Part shown: positions 15,106 through 24,072 of the stretch, piece after piece
Layout of the letters: every line of letters starts with the position of its first letter
Numbering within the stretch: position 1 is the stretch's first letter
Assembly (NCBI RefSeq): GCF_014930365.1
Contig: NZ_JABXWI010000007.1
Span: 62,001 to 126,000 of the forward strand
Reading direction: 5' to 3'
Origin: Streptomyces caniscabiei
GTDB taxonomy: Bacteria > Actinomycetota > Actinomycetes > Streptomycetales > Streptomycetaceae
Length of the DNA stretch: 64,000 nt
Made by a program: the position numbers and the translations under genes
Notes under the pieces: model-generated
Told to the model about the DNA's origin: nothing
Seen by the model: the letters and a program-made list of their open reading frames with translations, nothing else
Database searches by the model: none

Positions 15106-15261
15106 GTGGGCCGTCAGGGGGTCGGCCTGGCCTTCGGCGAGGCCCGTCACCCCGATGTGTGGGTCTTCGACAAGGGCAGCTTCAAGTACCTGGGTACGGA
15201 CGACGAGGCCCTGCTGGAGGTCGGGGTCGTCGACAAGAAGGGTCAGGAGCCGACCGGCTGA
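15106..15261 (+). pseudogene. Orphan C-terminal fragment of a CU044_5270-type protein
   Basis: From GTG 15106 a 51-residue frame contains HPDVWVFDKGSFKYLGTDDE and ends LEVGVVDKKGQEPTG. This matches the ending of CU044_5270 proteins (FD-x-x-x-x-x-xL ... VVD-x-x-x-x-x-P), such as the full gene at 637-1734. No upstream coding sequence in this frame continues it, and no ribosome site stands before the GTG. It is best read as the surviving 3' end of a lost gene. Confidence 0.55.
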
Positions 15262-15336
15262 CAGGGGGTGCCGGACGGCCGTGTCAGTCGGCGGTCCGAC
15301 GCCCGACGGCCCGCACGTGGCCGACCGGCGCCGCCG

Positions 15337-15765
15337 TCACGCCTCCTCGCCGTCCTTCTTCTCCCGCTTCTCGGCCTGTCCGCCCTTCTCGCCGCGCTCC
15401 TGCTCCTGCCGCTTCAGCTCCTCCTCGCGGCGGCGCAGGTCGGCCTCCCAGCTCTTCAGGAGCGACTCGTCCTTCTTGTTGTCCTCGGCGAGCGACTTCA
15501 GGAACTCGGGGTTGTCGTCGGGGGCGACGTACTCGGTGCGGTGGTTGCGGTGCCACTCCGAGGGCGTGCGGCCACCGGCGGGCACGTTGCGGAGCTTGCC
15601 CGCGGCGAGCCAGGCGATCGGGCCCACGATCCAGAAGAGCAGGATGATGAAGACCCAGGCGATCTTCGGCAGGTGCTTCGCCTCGTCCTCGGGGGTGTTG
15701 AGGCAGTCGATGAACGCGTAGATGGTCAGCGCCAACGGCACGAGGTACATCAACAGCCTGAGCAT
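15337..15765 (-). CDS. PLD nuclease N-terminal (PLDc_N) domain membrane protein
   Basis: This 142-residue protein starts at ATG 15765, with AGGGGG upstream. Two transmembrane helices (MLRLLMYLVPLALTIYAFID and IAWVFIILLFWIVGPIAWL) form the PLDc_N domain. The rest is a cytoplasmic, strongly charged helix rich in Lys, Glu and Arg that could form a coiled coil. It lies divergently from the UbiD-family gene, only about 85 bases away. There is no catalytic HKD motif, so it is not itself a nuclease; function unknown. Confidence 0.87.
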   Translation of the reverse strand: MLRLLMYLVPLALTIYAFIDCLNTPEDEAKHLPKIAWVFIILLFWIVGPIAWLAAGKLRNVPAGGRTPSEWHRNHRTEYVAPDDNPEFLKSLAEDNKKDESLLKSWEADLRRREEELKRQEQERGEKGGQAEKREKKDGEEA

Positions 15766-15850
15766 GGAACAGCCCCCTGGAAGCGGTGGCGGGGCCGAGC
15801 ACCGGGCCCCGTGACGGGGTCAGGGTAGCCCCTCGGGGATACTGGACCCC

Positions 15851-17308
15851 ATGGCTTACGACGATCTTCGCTCCCTGCTCCGCGCACTGGAGCGCGAGGG
15901 CGATCTCAAGCGCATCAAGGCCGAAGTCGACCCCTGTCTGGAGGTCGGGGAGATCGTCGACCGGGTCAACAAGGCCGGCGGCCCCGCCCTGCTCTTCGAG
16001 AACGTGAAGGGCTCCGCGATGCCCCTCGCGATGAACGTCTTCGGCACCGACCGCCGCCTGCTGAAGGCGCTCGGGCTGAAGTCGTACGGCGAGATCAGCG
16101 AGAAGATCGGCGGCCTGCTCAAGCCCGAACTGCCCCAGGGCTTCGTGGGCGTGCGGGAGGCGTTCGGGAAGCTCGGCGCGATGGCCCACGTGCCGCCGAA
16201 GAAGGTGAAACCGGACAGCGCGCCCGTGCAGGAGGTGGTCCTCCAGGGCGACGACGTCGATCTGGACCTGCTGCCCGCGCTGTTCACCTGGCCCAAGGAC
16301 GGCGGCTCCTTCTTCAACCTGGGGCTCACCCACACCAAGCACCCCGAGACCGGCGTGCGCAACCTCGGCCTGTACCGCCTCCAGCGCCACGACAAGCGCA
16401 CCATCGGCATGCACTGGCAGATCCACAAGGACAGCCGCAACCACTACCAGGTGGCAGCCAAGCGCGGCGAACGCCTGCCGGTCGCCATCGCCTTCGGCTG
16501 CCCGCCCGCCGTGACGTACGCCTCCACCGCGCCGCTCCCCGGTGACATCGACGAGTACCTGTTCGCCGGGTTCGTCGCGGGCAAGCGGATCGAGATGGTC
16601 GACTGCAAGACGGTGCCGTTGCAGGTACCGGCGAACGCCGAGGTCGTGATCGAGGGCTGGCTGGAGCCCGGCGAGATGCTCCCCGAGGGCCCCTTCGGCG
16701 ACCACACCGGCTTCTACACCCCGCAGGAGCCCTTCCCCGCGCTGAAGATCGACTGCGTGACGATGCGCAAGCGCCCGCTGCTCCAGTCGATCGTCGTCGG
16801 CCGCCCGCCGACGGAGGACGGACCCCTGGGCCGCGCGACGGAACGCTTCTTCCTGCCGTTGTTGAAGATCATCGTCCCGGACATCGTGGACTACCACCTC
16901 CCCGAGGCGGGCGGCTTCCACAACTGCGCGATCATCTCGATCGACAAGAAGTACCCCAAGCACGCGCAGAAGGTCATGCACGCGATCTGGGGCGCCCACA
17001 TGATGTCCCTGACCAAGCTGATCGTGGTCGTCGACTCCGACTGCGACGTCCACGACCTGCACGAGGTCGCCTGGCGCGCCCTCGGCAACACGGACTACGC
17101 CCGCGACCTCTCGATCGTCGAGGGCCCGGTGGACCACCTCGACCACGCCTCCTACCAGCAGTTCTGGGGCGGCAAGGCCGGCATCGACGCCACGAAGAAG
17201 TGGATCGAGGAGGGCTACACGCGGGACGGGGGCTGGCCCGACATGGTCGAGTCGGACCCGGCCACGGCGGCGCTCGTCGACCGCCGCTGGAAGGAGTACG
17301 GCCTGTGA
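15851..17308 (+). CDS. UbiD-family menaquinone biosynthesis decarboxylase (MqnL type)
   Basis: This 485-residue UbiD-fold protein starts at ATG 15851. Landmarks are VKGSAMPLAMNVFGTDRRLL, GLTHTKHPETGVRNLGLYR and the signature EPGEMLPEGPFGDHTGFY with acidic catalytic residues. UbiD enzymes use prenylated FMN made by UbiX, whose gene is at 19291. In the futalosine pathway this enzyme removes the carboxylate of the naphthoate ring. The stop overlaps mqnP (GTGA). A GATACT -10-like hexamer lies seven bases before the ATG, so the mRNA is probably leaderless. Confidence 0.93.
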   Translation: MAYDDLRSLLRALEREGDLKRIKAEVDPCLEVGEIVDRVNKAGGPALLFENVKGSAMPLAMNVFGTDRRLLKALGLKSYGEISEKIGGLLKPELPQGFVGVREAFGKLGAMAHVPPKKVKPDSAPVQEVVLQGDDVDLDLLPALFTWPKDGGSFFNLGLTHTKHPETGVRNLGLYRLQRHDKRTIGMHWQIHKDSRNHYQVAAKRGERLPVAIAFGCPPAVTYASTAPLPGDIDEYLFAGFVAGKRIEMVDCKTVPLQVPANAEVVIEGWLEPGEMLPEGPFGDHTGFYTPQEPFPALKIDCVTMRKRPLLQSIVVGRPPTEDGPLGRATERFFLPLLKIIVPDIVDYHLPEAGGFHNCAIISIDKKYPKHAQKVMHAIWGAHMMSLTKLIVVVDSDCDVHDLHEVAWRALGNTDYARDLSIVEGPVDHLDHASYQQFWGGKAGIDATKKWIEEGYTRDGGWPDMVESDPATAALVDRRWKEYGL

Positions 17309-18210
17309 CCAGCGCGTCGGCGGCCCTCCCGCAACAACCGGGCCGCACCAAGGCCTTCCTCCGCCTGGTGATGATCGAACACTCGATCTTCGCGCTGCCG
17401 TTCGCGTACATCGCCGCGCTCACCGCCATGTTCCAGCTGGACGGCAACATCCACTGGGTGCGGCTGCTCCTGGTCACCGTCTGCATGGTGGGCCTGCGCA
17501 CCTTCGCGATGGCGGTCAACCGGATCATCGACCGCGAGATCGACGCGCGGAACCCGCGTACGGCCCACCGCGAGCTGGTGACCGGCGCGATGTCGGTCAG
17601 GCACGCGTGGACCGGCGCGCTCGTCGCGGTCGTGATCTTCCTCGGCTCGGCGGCGCTGCTGAACCCGCTCTGCCTGGCCCTCGCCCCCGTCGCCGTGATC
17701 CCGATGGTGGTCTACCCCTACGGCAAACGCTTCACGAACTACCCCCAGGCCATCCTCGGCCTCGCCCAGGCCATGGGCCCGGTCGGCGGCTGGCTCGCCA
17801 TCACCGGGGAGTGGTCCTGGGAGGCGGTGGTCCTCGGCCTGGCCGTCGGCATCTGGATCGGCGGCTTCGACCTCATCTACGCCTGCCAGGACGTCGACTC
17901 CGACCGGGAGTCCGGCGTGCTGTCGGTCCCGGCGCGCTTCGGCATCCCGGCGGCGGTCTGGGCGGCACGGGTCTGCCATGTGCTGACGACCGCGCTGTTC
18001 GCCTGGTACGCGGTGGTCACCGACGCGGGCGCGTTCCTGTGGCTGGGGCTTGCGATCGTCGCGGGCGCGTTCGTCTACGAGCACACGATCGTGCGTCCGC
18101 ACGACCTGTCCCGTCTGAACCGCGCGTTCTTCTCTGTCAACGGCTTCATCGGCATCGCCCTGTTCGTGTGCGCGCTGCTGGATCTGGTGGTGCGGGGGTT
18201 GACGTTCTAG
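17305..18210 (+). CDS. mqnP: Menaquinone biosynthesis prenyltransferase MqnP (UbiA family)
   Basis: This 301-residue integral membrane protein starts at GTG 17305, overlapping the decarboxylase stop. About nine hydrophobic helices are visible. The two Asp-rich UbiA motifs are present: VNRIIDREIDARNPRTAHRE in the first part and YACQDVDSDRESGV in the second. They bind Mg-polyprenyl diphosphate. The enzyme attaches the isoprenoid tail to the naphthoquinone ring. Coupling to the UbiD gene and nearness of ubiX, mqnE and mqnA place it in the futalosine-route menaquinone set. Confidence 0.94.
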   Translation: MTSASAALPQQPGRTKAFLRLVMIEHSIFALPFAYIAALTAMFQLDGNIHWVRLLLVTVCMVGLRTFAMAVNRIIDREIDARNPRTAHRELVTGAMSVRHAWTGALVAVVIFLGSAALLNPLCLALAPVAVIPMVVYPYGKRFTNYPQAILGLAQAMGPVGGWLAITGEWSWEAVVLGLAVGIWIGGFDLIYACQDVDSDRESGVLSVPARFGIPAAVWAARVCHVLTTALFAWYAVVTDAGAFLWLGLAIVAGAFVYEHTIVRPHDLSRLNRAFFSVNGFIGIALFVCALLDLVVRGLTF

Positions 18211-18260
18211 GAGCGCGTCAGGGGGTGGGCCGGTGGGTGCGTTCTCGGCTGCCGGCCCGG

Positions 18261-18495
18261 TGGGGCTTCTCGCGCAGTTCCCCGCGCCCCTGAAAAGCAG
18301 GGGCTGCGCCCCGTGCTTTTCACCCCGCAGCCCCGTCGCCTTTCAGGCCCGCAGCCCCGTCGCCTTTCAGGCCCGCAGCCCCGTCGCCTTTCAGGCCCGC
18401 AGCCCCGTCGCCTTTCAGGCCCGCGGGGCCGTGGTCTTTCAGGCCCGTAGGGGCCTGGTCTTTCAGGGGCGCGGGGAACTGCGCGAGAAGCCCCA
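18261..18495. repeat. Intergenic hairpin repeat, copy A, with a 24-bp tandem array
   Basis: The outer arms (about 18261-18294 and 18461-18495) are near-perfect inverted copies built on CGCGCAGTTCCCCGCGCCCC and its complement. Inside, a 24-bp unit (CGCAGCCCCGTCGCCTTTCA plus GGCC) repeats four times at about 18327-18422, followed by decayed units. It fills the gap between convergent mqnP and rhomboid genes and could terminate both. Related copies lie at 21868, 23931 and 37363. Confidence 0.85.
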
Positions 18496-18540
18496 CGCAC
18501 CCGCACCCGCACCCGCAAAAGAACCCGCGGCCCCGAGTTG

Positions 18541-19173
18541 TCAGGCGACCGAGGAACCAGGGCCCGGGCCCTGGTTGCGGCGGCGGAAGACGAACGCCGC
18601 CACCACGCCCGTCACCAGGCCGATCAGATGTCCCTGCCAGCTGATGCCGGTCTCGGTGGGGGCGATGCCGCCGAGGATCGCGCCGCCCCACACGGCCGCG
18701 ACCAGGACACCCACCGCGACCCCCAGCAGCCGGCGCTCGACGAAGCCGGTGACGACGAGGAACCCGAAGAGCCCGAAGACGACGCCGGAGGCACCGGCGG
18801 TGTTGGTGTGGTCGGGGGATATCAGCCAGACCCCCAGCCCGTCCGCGACGATGATCAGCGCGCACACGGCGGCGAAGCGGCGCAGCCCGCCGAGCGCCGC
18901 GAGGAACCCCAGCACCAGCAACGGCACGCTGTTCGCCGCGACATGGGCGAAGCCGAAGTGGATGAACGAGGCGGGCACCACGTCGACCAGCTCGGGCACC
19001 GAACGCGGAACGATCCCGAAGTCGTCCAGGGCGTGGCCGGTCGCCACGTCCACGACCTCCAGGATCCACAGCAGCGCCACCCAGCCCACCATCAGCTTGG
19101 CCGCCGCCTTCGCGCGGTCCCCGCGCGACCACTCCCGCTCGGGGCGCAGCGCTCCCCGCACTCCACCTGCCAT
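18541..19173 (-). CDS. Rhomboid-family intramembrane serine protease
   Basis: This 210-residue protein starts at ATG 19173 after a G-run ribosome site. Six or so hydrophobic helices are seen. Rhomboid residues are present: HVAANSVPLLVLG (HxxxN oxyanion motif), the catalytic Ser in TAGASGVVFGLFGF (GASG), and the partner His in WQGHLIGLVTGVV. It should cleave membrane-spanning substrates. It is convergent with mqnP and divergent from ubiX; nothing in the context suggests a specific substrate. Confidence 0.93.
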   Translation of the reverse strand: MAGGVRGALRPEREWSRGDRAKAAAKLMVGWVALLWILEVVDVATGHALDDFGIVPRSVPELVDVVPASFIHFGFAHVAANSVPLLVLGFLAALGGLRRFAAVCALIIVADGLGVWLISPDHTNTAGASGVVFGLFGFLVVTGFVERRLLGVAVGVLVAAVWGGAILGGIAPTETGISWQGHLIGLVTGVVAAFVFRRRNQGPGPGSSVA

Positions 19174-19290
19174 GTCGAACCCCCGTCCCGACCTCACACA
19201 GACCTCACGCCGACCTCACGCGTCCTTCGTGGAAACGGCCGGGCCCCCTTGACCGGTTCCCGCCGCGCGCCGCCGGATAGGCTCGGTGTC

Positions 19291-19998
19291 GTGAACCCAG
19301 TCAAGCCAGGGAAGACGCCGCGTACGCCTTGGATCGTAGGGGTGTCCGGCGCATCCGGCACCCCATACGCCGCCGCTGTGCTGCGCGCGCTCCTCGCCGC
19401 GGGCGAGAGCGTCGACCTCGTGGTGTCCCGGGCCTCGCGGCTGACCCTGCTCGACGAGACGGGAATCTCCTTCCGCGACGCCCACTGGCGCGACGACCTG
19501 CGGGAATGGCTGTCCCGCGGCGCGGACGGCAAGCCCGGCACGTTCGCCGTGGACCTCGACGGCGAGGGCGGCGACCGGGTACGGCACTGGACGCCCGGCG
19601 ACCTGGCCGCCGGACCGTCGTCCGGCTCGTACCCCGTCAAGGGGATGCTGATCGTCCCCGCGTCGACGGCGTGCGTCGCGGGCGTGGCCCTCGGGCTCTC
19701 CAAGGATCTGCTGCAACGGGCGGCGAGCGTGACCCTCAAGGAGGGGCGGCGGCTCGTCGTCGCCGTACGCGAGACCCCGTTGAACGGGCAGACCCTGCGG
19801 CACCTGGTGACCCTGGACGAGGCGGGCGCGACCGTGCTGCCCGCGTCCCCGGCGTTCTACGCGGGGGCCACGCACATCCAGGACCTGGTGGACTTCGTCG
19901 CCGGACGGGCGCTGGACGCGGCGGGCGTCCCGCACACCCTGTACCGGCGCTGGGAGGGCGAGGTGGGCGGGGCGCGCGCCTCCGGTGCGACCGACTGA
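19291..19998 (+). CDS. ubiX: UbiX flavin prenyltransferase
   Basis: This 235-residue protein starts at GTG 19291. The FMN-binding start WIVGVSGASGTPYAAAVLRA is followed by VVSRASRL, a family-typical VKGMLIVPASTACVAGVALG and VVAVRETPLNGQTLRHLVTL, then the C-terminal PASPAFYAGATHIQDLVDFV. UbiX makes the prenylated FMN cofactor used by UbiD-type decarboxylases, so it serves the enzyme at 15851. A loop of about 45 residues with GADGKPGTFAVDLDGEGGD makes it longer than short UbiX forms. TAGGCT seven bases before the start suggests a leaderless mRNA. Confidence 0.94.
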   Translation: MNPVKPGKTPRTPWIVGVSGASGTPYAAAVLRALLAAGESVDLVVSRASRLTLLDETGISFRDAHWRDDLREWLSRGADGKPGTFAVDLDGEGGDRVRHWTPGDLAAGPSSGSYPVKGMLIVPASTACVAGVALGLSKDLLQRAASVTLKEGRRLVVAVRETPLNGQTLRHLVTLDEAGATVLPASPAFYAGATHIQDLVDFVAGRALDAAGVPHTLYRRWEGEVGGARASGATD

Positions 19999-20125
19999 GC
20001 CGCACACGCCCACCCCGGCCGGCACCACGCCCCTCCCCGGCCCGCGTCACGAACCCGTCTCTCGTACCACTGAACAACCAAGCAGCACCCACGACTCAAC
20101 TCTTCAGCGGAAGGCAACCGATCGC

Positions 20126-20584
20126 ATGGACGCGGTGGACAGGCAGCTCATCCAGGCCCTGAGGGAGAACGGCCGGGCCTCCTACGCGGAGCTGGGACGC
20201 CTCGTCGGACTGTCGGGACCCAGTGTCACCGACCGCATCAACCGGCTGGAGGCGGCCGGTGTCATCACCGGCTATCGCGCCACCGTCAACGCGGCCTCCC
20301 TCGGCCTCGGCGTGACCGCGCTCATCGGTATCTCGCTCTCCGACGCCGCCGACCACGAGGACGTGGCGAACCGGCTGCGGGAGTTGGCCGAGATCGAGGA
20401 CTGCTGGTTCATCGCGGGCGACGACTCGTACATGCTCAAGGTGCGCGCCCCGGACGTCGACGGCCTGGAGAAGACCATCCGCCGGCTCTCCGGCACCAAG
20501 GGCGTCTCCCGGACCCGTACGACGATCATCCTCTCCACGAAGTGGGAGAACCGGGTGGGTGAGCTGCCGGAGGAGGAGCAGTAG
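20126..20584 (+). CDS. Lrp/AsnC-family transcriptional regulator
   Basis: The 152-residue product starts at ATG 20126. An N-terminal winged helix (DAVDRQLIQALRENGRASYA, then LVGLSGPSVTDRINRLEAAG) is joined to a C-terminal RAM/AsnC effector domain (IEDCWFIAGDDSYMLKVRAP, then LEKTIRRLSGTKGVSRTRTT). It sits between ubiX and mqnE on the same strand, about 130 and 90 bases from them. The same order is found in S. coelicolor, so it may help regulate menaquinone or amino-acid metabolism; the ligand is unknown. Confidence 0.92.
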   Translation: MDAVDRQLIQALRENGRASYAELGRLVGLSGPSVTDRINRLEAAGVITGYRATVNAASLGLGVTALIGISLSDAADHEDVANRLRELAEIEDCWFIAGDDSYMLKVRAPDVDGLEKTIRRLSGTKGVSRTRTTIILSTKWENRVGELPEEEQ

Positions 20585-20674
20585 CAGTAGAGGAGGGGAC
20601 GTAGGGTTGACGACGTCTTCGCAGCAGGCAAGCAAGCGGGCAAGCAGGCAGATCGGTCGGTGAGAGGTGTGGGC

Positions 20675-21838
20675 ATGGACGTCGGGCTCAAGCGCGAGCT
20701 GGAGGAGAAGGTTCGCTCCGGTGAGCGGCTGACCCGCGAGGACGGCATCGCGCTGTACGCGTCGGACGACCTGGCCTGGCTGGGTGGTCTGGCGCACGAG
20801 GTGCGGACGCGGAAGAACGGCGACGTCGTCCACTTCAACGTCAACCGCCACCTCAACATGACCAACGTGTGCACCGCCTCCTGCGCGTACTGCTCCTTCC
20901 AGCGCAAGCCGGGGGAGAAGGACGCGTACACGATGCGCATCGAGGAGGCGGTGAAGCTCGCCAAGGCGATGGAGGGTGAGAACCTCACCGAGCTGCACAT
21001 CGTCAACGGCCTCCACCCGAACCTCCCGTGGCGCTACTACCCGCGCTCGCTGAAGGAGTTGAAGGCCGCCCTGCCGAACGTCTCGCTGAAGGCGTTCACG
21101 GCCACGGAGATCCACCACTTCGAGACGATCAGCGGGCTGTCGGCGTCGGAGATCCTGGACGAGCTGATCGACGCGGGCCTCGAATCCCTCACGGGCGGCG
21201 GCGCGGAGATCTTCGACTGGGAGGTCCGCCGGCACATCGTGGACCACCGCACCCACTGGGAGGACTGGTCGCGGATCCACCGCCTGGCGCACGAGAAGGG
21301 CCTCAAGACCCCGTGCACCATGCTCTACGGCCACATCGAGGAGCCGCGCCACAGGGTCGACCACGTCCTCCGTCTCCGTGAACTCCAGGACGAGACGAAC
21401 GGCTTCCAGGTCTTCATTCCCCTGCGCTACCAGCACGACTTCGTGGACGTGCAGGACGGCAAGGTCCGCAACCGCCTCCAGGCCCGCACCCAGATGGCCA
21501 CGGGGGCCGAGGCCCTGAAGACCTTCGCGGTCTCCCGCCTCCTCTTCGACAACGTCCCCCACGTCAAGGTCTTCTGGGTGATGCACGGCGTCCAGACCGC
21601 GCAACTGGCCCTCCAGCACGGCGCCGACGACATGGACGGCTCGGTCGTCGAGTACAAGATCACCCACGACGCGGACAACTACGGCACGCCGAACAAGCTG
21701 ACCCGCGAGGACCTGCTGGACCTCATCCGTGACGCGGGCTTCCGCCCCGTAGAACGCAACACGAGGTACGAGATCATCCGCGAGTACGAGGGCCCGGACC
21801 CGGCCCGTCGCGAGTCCCCGCAGCCGATGCGAGTCTGA
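20675..21838 (+). CDS. mqnE: Aminofutalosine synthase MqnE (radical SAM)
   Basis: This 387-residue protein is read from ATG 20675, with GAGAGG seven bases before; a GTG at 20660 is less likely. The radical-SAM CxxxCxYC is seen in NVCTASCAYCSF. Further family marks are LTELHIVNGLHPNLPW, GGGAEIFDWEVRR and FIPLRYQHDF. MqnE joins the enolpyruvyl benzoate made by MqnA to adenosine from SAM, giving aminodeoxyfutalosine. Together with mqnA and mqnC it shows that this organism uses the futalosine route. Confidence 0.95.
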   Translation: MDVGLKRELEEKVRSGERLTREDGIALYASDDLAWLGGLAHEVRTRKNGDVVHFNVNRHLNMTNVCTASCAYCSFQRKPGEKDAYTMRIEEAVKLAKAMEGENLTELHIVNGLHPNLPWRYYPRSLKELKAALPNVSLKAFTATEIHHFETISGLSASEILDELIDAGLESLTGGGAEIFDWEVRRHIVDHRTHWEDWSRIHRLAHEKGLKTPCTMLYGHIEEPRHRVDHVLRLRELQDETNGFQVFIPLRYQHDFVDVQDGKVRNRLQARTQMATGAEALKTFAVSRLLFDNVPHVKVFWVMHGVQTAQLALQHGADDMDGSVVEYKITHDADNYGTPNKLTREDLLDLIRDAGFRPVERNTRYEIIREYEGPDPARRESPQPMRV

Positions 21839-21867
21839 AGCGGGCCGGTTGTTCGTCTGCGGGTGCG

Positions 21868-22053
21868 TGGGGCTTCTCGCGCAGTTCCCCGCGCCCCTTA
21901 AGGGCCTACGGCCCTTTCGGGCCGAAAAGCACGGGGCGCAGCCCCTGCTTTTCAGGGGCGCGGGGAACTGCGCGACCAGCCCCCACCGCACGGACGCCTG
22001 GGGGTCAAAGGGGCGCAGCCCCTGGGGATGGGACGGGTAGGGGCGGCGGGGGC
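21868..22053. repeat. Intergenic hairpin repeat, copy B, with conserved tail
   Basis: The left arm at 21868-21900 and right arm at 21949-21986 are the same GCGCAGTTCCCCGCGCCCCT element, enclosing smaller hairpins. A tail follows (GGGGCGCAGCCCCTGG, then GATGGGACGGGTAGGGGCGG) that is also found after copy D. It lies after the mqnE stop. Confidence 0.85.
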
Positions 22054-22098
22054 GAATCCCTCTTGAGACGAGCCACACGTAATGACTACGGTCACCCC

Positions 22099-22623
22099 AT
22101 GCCCCTTACGTTCCACCTGGACCCACCCCTCACCCCCACCCTCCACGACGCCATCCTCACCCTCTGGGCGGACGTCTCCAACGCCGACGGAGCGGTGGGC
22201 TTCGTCCCCCCGGTCACCCGAGAAACCATCCGCCCGGAACTCCTCAAACACCTCACCGCCATGGCGGAAGGCCGACACCGCCTCCTCCTCGGCCTCGACG
22301 ACACCGGCACCCCCGCCGCCACCGCCTTCTTCGCCTTCAACACCCACCGCCTGATGACCCACTGGGTCTGGCTCTACACGGTGATGGTCCACCCCTCCCA
22401 CCAGGGCAAGGGCTACGGCCGCGCCCTCATGCAGGCGGCCGAGACCGCGGCCCGCGACTTCGACGACATAGACGCCATCCGCCTCACCTGCCGAGGCGGC
22501 CGCGGCCTCGAACACTTCTACGCCTCCTGCGGCTACAAGGAGGTCGGCCGCGTCCCCGGCGCGATACGTGTCGCCCCCGGCGACCACCGCGACGACATCA
22601 CGATGCTCCTGCCTCTGAGCTGA
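22099..22623 (+). CDS. GNAT-family N-acetyltransferase
   Basis: The 174-residue product is read from ATG 22099. The acetyl-CoA loop motif is clear: VMVHPSHQGKGYGRALMQAA, followed by IRLTCRGGRGLEHFYASCGY, the usual GNAT C-terminal strand and FYxxxGY. TACGGT lies six bases before the ATG, fitting a leaderless mRNA. It stands alone between repeat copy B and the DUF4229 gene; the acceptor is unknown. Confidence 0.9.
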   Translation: MPLTFHLDPPLTPTLHDAILTLWADVSNADGAVGFVPPVTRETIRPELLKHLTAMAEGRHRLLLGLDDTGTPAATAFFAFNTHRLMTHWVWLYTVMVHPSHQGKGYGRALMQAAETAARDFDDIDAIRLTCRGGRGLEHFYASCGYKEVGRVPGAIRVAPGDHRDDITMLLPLS

Positions 22624-22728
22624 GGCCCCGCCCCCCGTGCAAGATCGCCCCCCGACCGTGCTTCACTGGACGATGCCCTGCGAACAACGGTGGCACTGTT
22701 CGGAACGGATACGGAAGAGTGGATTGAG

Positions 22729-23148
22729 ATGCTCCGCTACACACTGATGCGCCTCGGTATCTTCGTGGGCTGCTTCGTGGTCGTCTGGGCCCTCGTCTAC
22801 TCCGGCGTCGCCCCGCGCGGCCTCGGCGCGTCCAACGGCATGTGGGTGGTCGTGCTCGCGCTGCTGGTCTCCGCGCCGGTCAGCTTCGTCGCCCTCCGCA
22901 AGGAGCGCGACCGGGCCTCCGCCCAGATCGCCCCCCGCCTCGACCGCTCCATCGGCCGCGTCAAGTCCAACCTCGCGGCCAACCGCAGCCAGGAGGACGA
23001 GGCCGACGACGCGGCCCGGACCCCGAGCCCGCGGGCGACCGACGAGGCCACCGGGACCGACGAAGCGACCGCCGGGTCCGACGACGCCGCCAAGGCCACC
23101 GAGGCCGACGCGGCGGCCCCGCAGCCGGCGTCCGGCAAGGCTTCGTAG
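22729..23148 (+). CDS. DUF4229 membrane protein
   Basis: This 139-residue protein starts at ATG 22729 (a GTG at 22690 is in frame). Two close transmembrane helices (MRLGIFVGCFVVVWALVYSG and WVVVLALLVSAPVSFVALR) are followed by RKERDRASAQIAPRLDR, characteristic of DUF4229. The last 50 residues are a disordered Ala/Asp/Glu/Thr tail. In S. coelicolor such a gene lies in the same mqn neighbourhood. Function unknown. Confidence 0.88.
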   Translation: MLRYTLMRLGIFVGCFVVVWALVYSGVAPRGLGASNGMWVVVLALLVSAPVSFVALRKERDRASAQIAPRLDRSIGRVKSNLAANRSQEDEADDAARTPSPRATDEATGTDEATAGSDDAAKATEADAAAPQPASGKAS

Positions 23149-23253
23149 GGCCGTACGCGGACCGTCGGCAGCCGCGCTCGCCGACCCGCTCGACAAGATC
23201 ACCCGCCCGACGCGCAGGTCCGTCCCCGCCGTCGGAACCGTACGCTTGCCCGC

Positions 23254-23901
23254 ATGGGTGCTGTGAAGAGCAAACGGATGCCTCGTGCGGTACGGGAACA
23301 GCACATGCTGGACGCGGCGGTGCGGACGTTCGGGCAGCGTGGGTACCGGGCGGCGTCGATGGACGAGATCGCCGAACTGGCGGGTGTCTCCAAGCCGTTG
23401 GTGTACCTGTACCTGAACTCCAAGGAAGACCTCTTCACGGCCTGCATCCGCCGTGAGGCCAAGGCCCTCACCACAGCCGTCCGTGCGGGTGTGAACCCCG
23501 AACTGCCCGCCGACCGCCAACTCTGGGAAGGGCTGGGGGCGTTCTTCACGCACACCGCGCGCAACCCGGACGCCTGGGCCGTGCTGCATCTCCAGGCCCG
23601 GACGCACGGGGAGCCGTTCGCCGCGGAAGTGGCGGCGATGCGGGAGGAGATGGTCGCGTTCGTGACCGGGCTGATCCTGGTCGCCGCGCGGGAGGCCCGC
23701 CGTGACCCGTCCCTGCCCGAGCGGGAGGTCGCCGGTCTCGCCGAGGGCCTCGTCGGCGCCGCCGAGGCGCTCGCCGCCTGGGCCAACGCGACCCCCGGCA
23801 TCACGGCCCGCCAGGCCGCCACGACCCTGATGAACTTCGCGTGGGCCGGCCTGGGCGACCTGATGGAGGGGCGTCCTTGGACACCGCCGGCTGCGACGTG
23901 A
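23254..23901 (+). CDS. TetR-family transcriptional regulator
   Basis: This 215-residue protein starts at ATG 23254. The helix-turn-helix lies around residues 20-60: VRTFGQRGYRAASMDEIAEL, then GVSKPLVYLYLNSKEDLF. The rest is a helical ligand domain. A TACGCT hexamer seven bases before the ATG suggests a leaderless transcript. Downstream, convergently, is the MaoC-like gene and then the acyl-CoA synthetase gene, so a lipid-metabolism target is possible but unsupported by a visible operator. Confidence 0.92.
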   Translation: MGAVKSKRMPRAVREQHMLDAAVRTFGQRGYRAASMDEIAELAGVSKPLVYLYLNSKEDLFTACIRREAKALTTAVRAGVNPELPADRQLWEGLGAFFTHTARNPDAWAVLHLQARTHGEPFAAEVAAMREEMVAFVTGLILVAAREARRDPSLPEREVAGLAEGLVGAAEALAAWANATPGITARQAATTLMNFAWAGLGDLMEGRPWTPPAAT

Positions 23902-23930
23902 GGGGGGCGTTCGTCGCCGGGTGCGGGCCC

Positions 23931-24050
23931 GGTGGGGGCTGGTCGCGCAGTTCCCCGCGCCCCTGAAAGGCATCCGGCCCTTCGGGCCGAAAAAGCAGGG
24001 GCGCAGCCCCGCTTTTTCAGGGGCGCGGGGAACTGCGCGAGAAGCCCCAC
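23931..24050. repeat. Intergenic hairpin repeat, copy C
   Basis: The inverted arms at 23931-23965 and 24015-24050 are the same element, with internal GGCCCTTCGGGCC and GGGGCGCAGCCCC hairpins. It lies between the convergent TetR and MaoC genes and probably acts as a two-way terminator. Confidence 0.85.
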
Positions 24051-24072
24051 CCACCCGCACCCGACCCCACCC

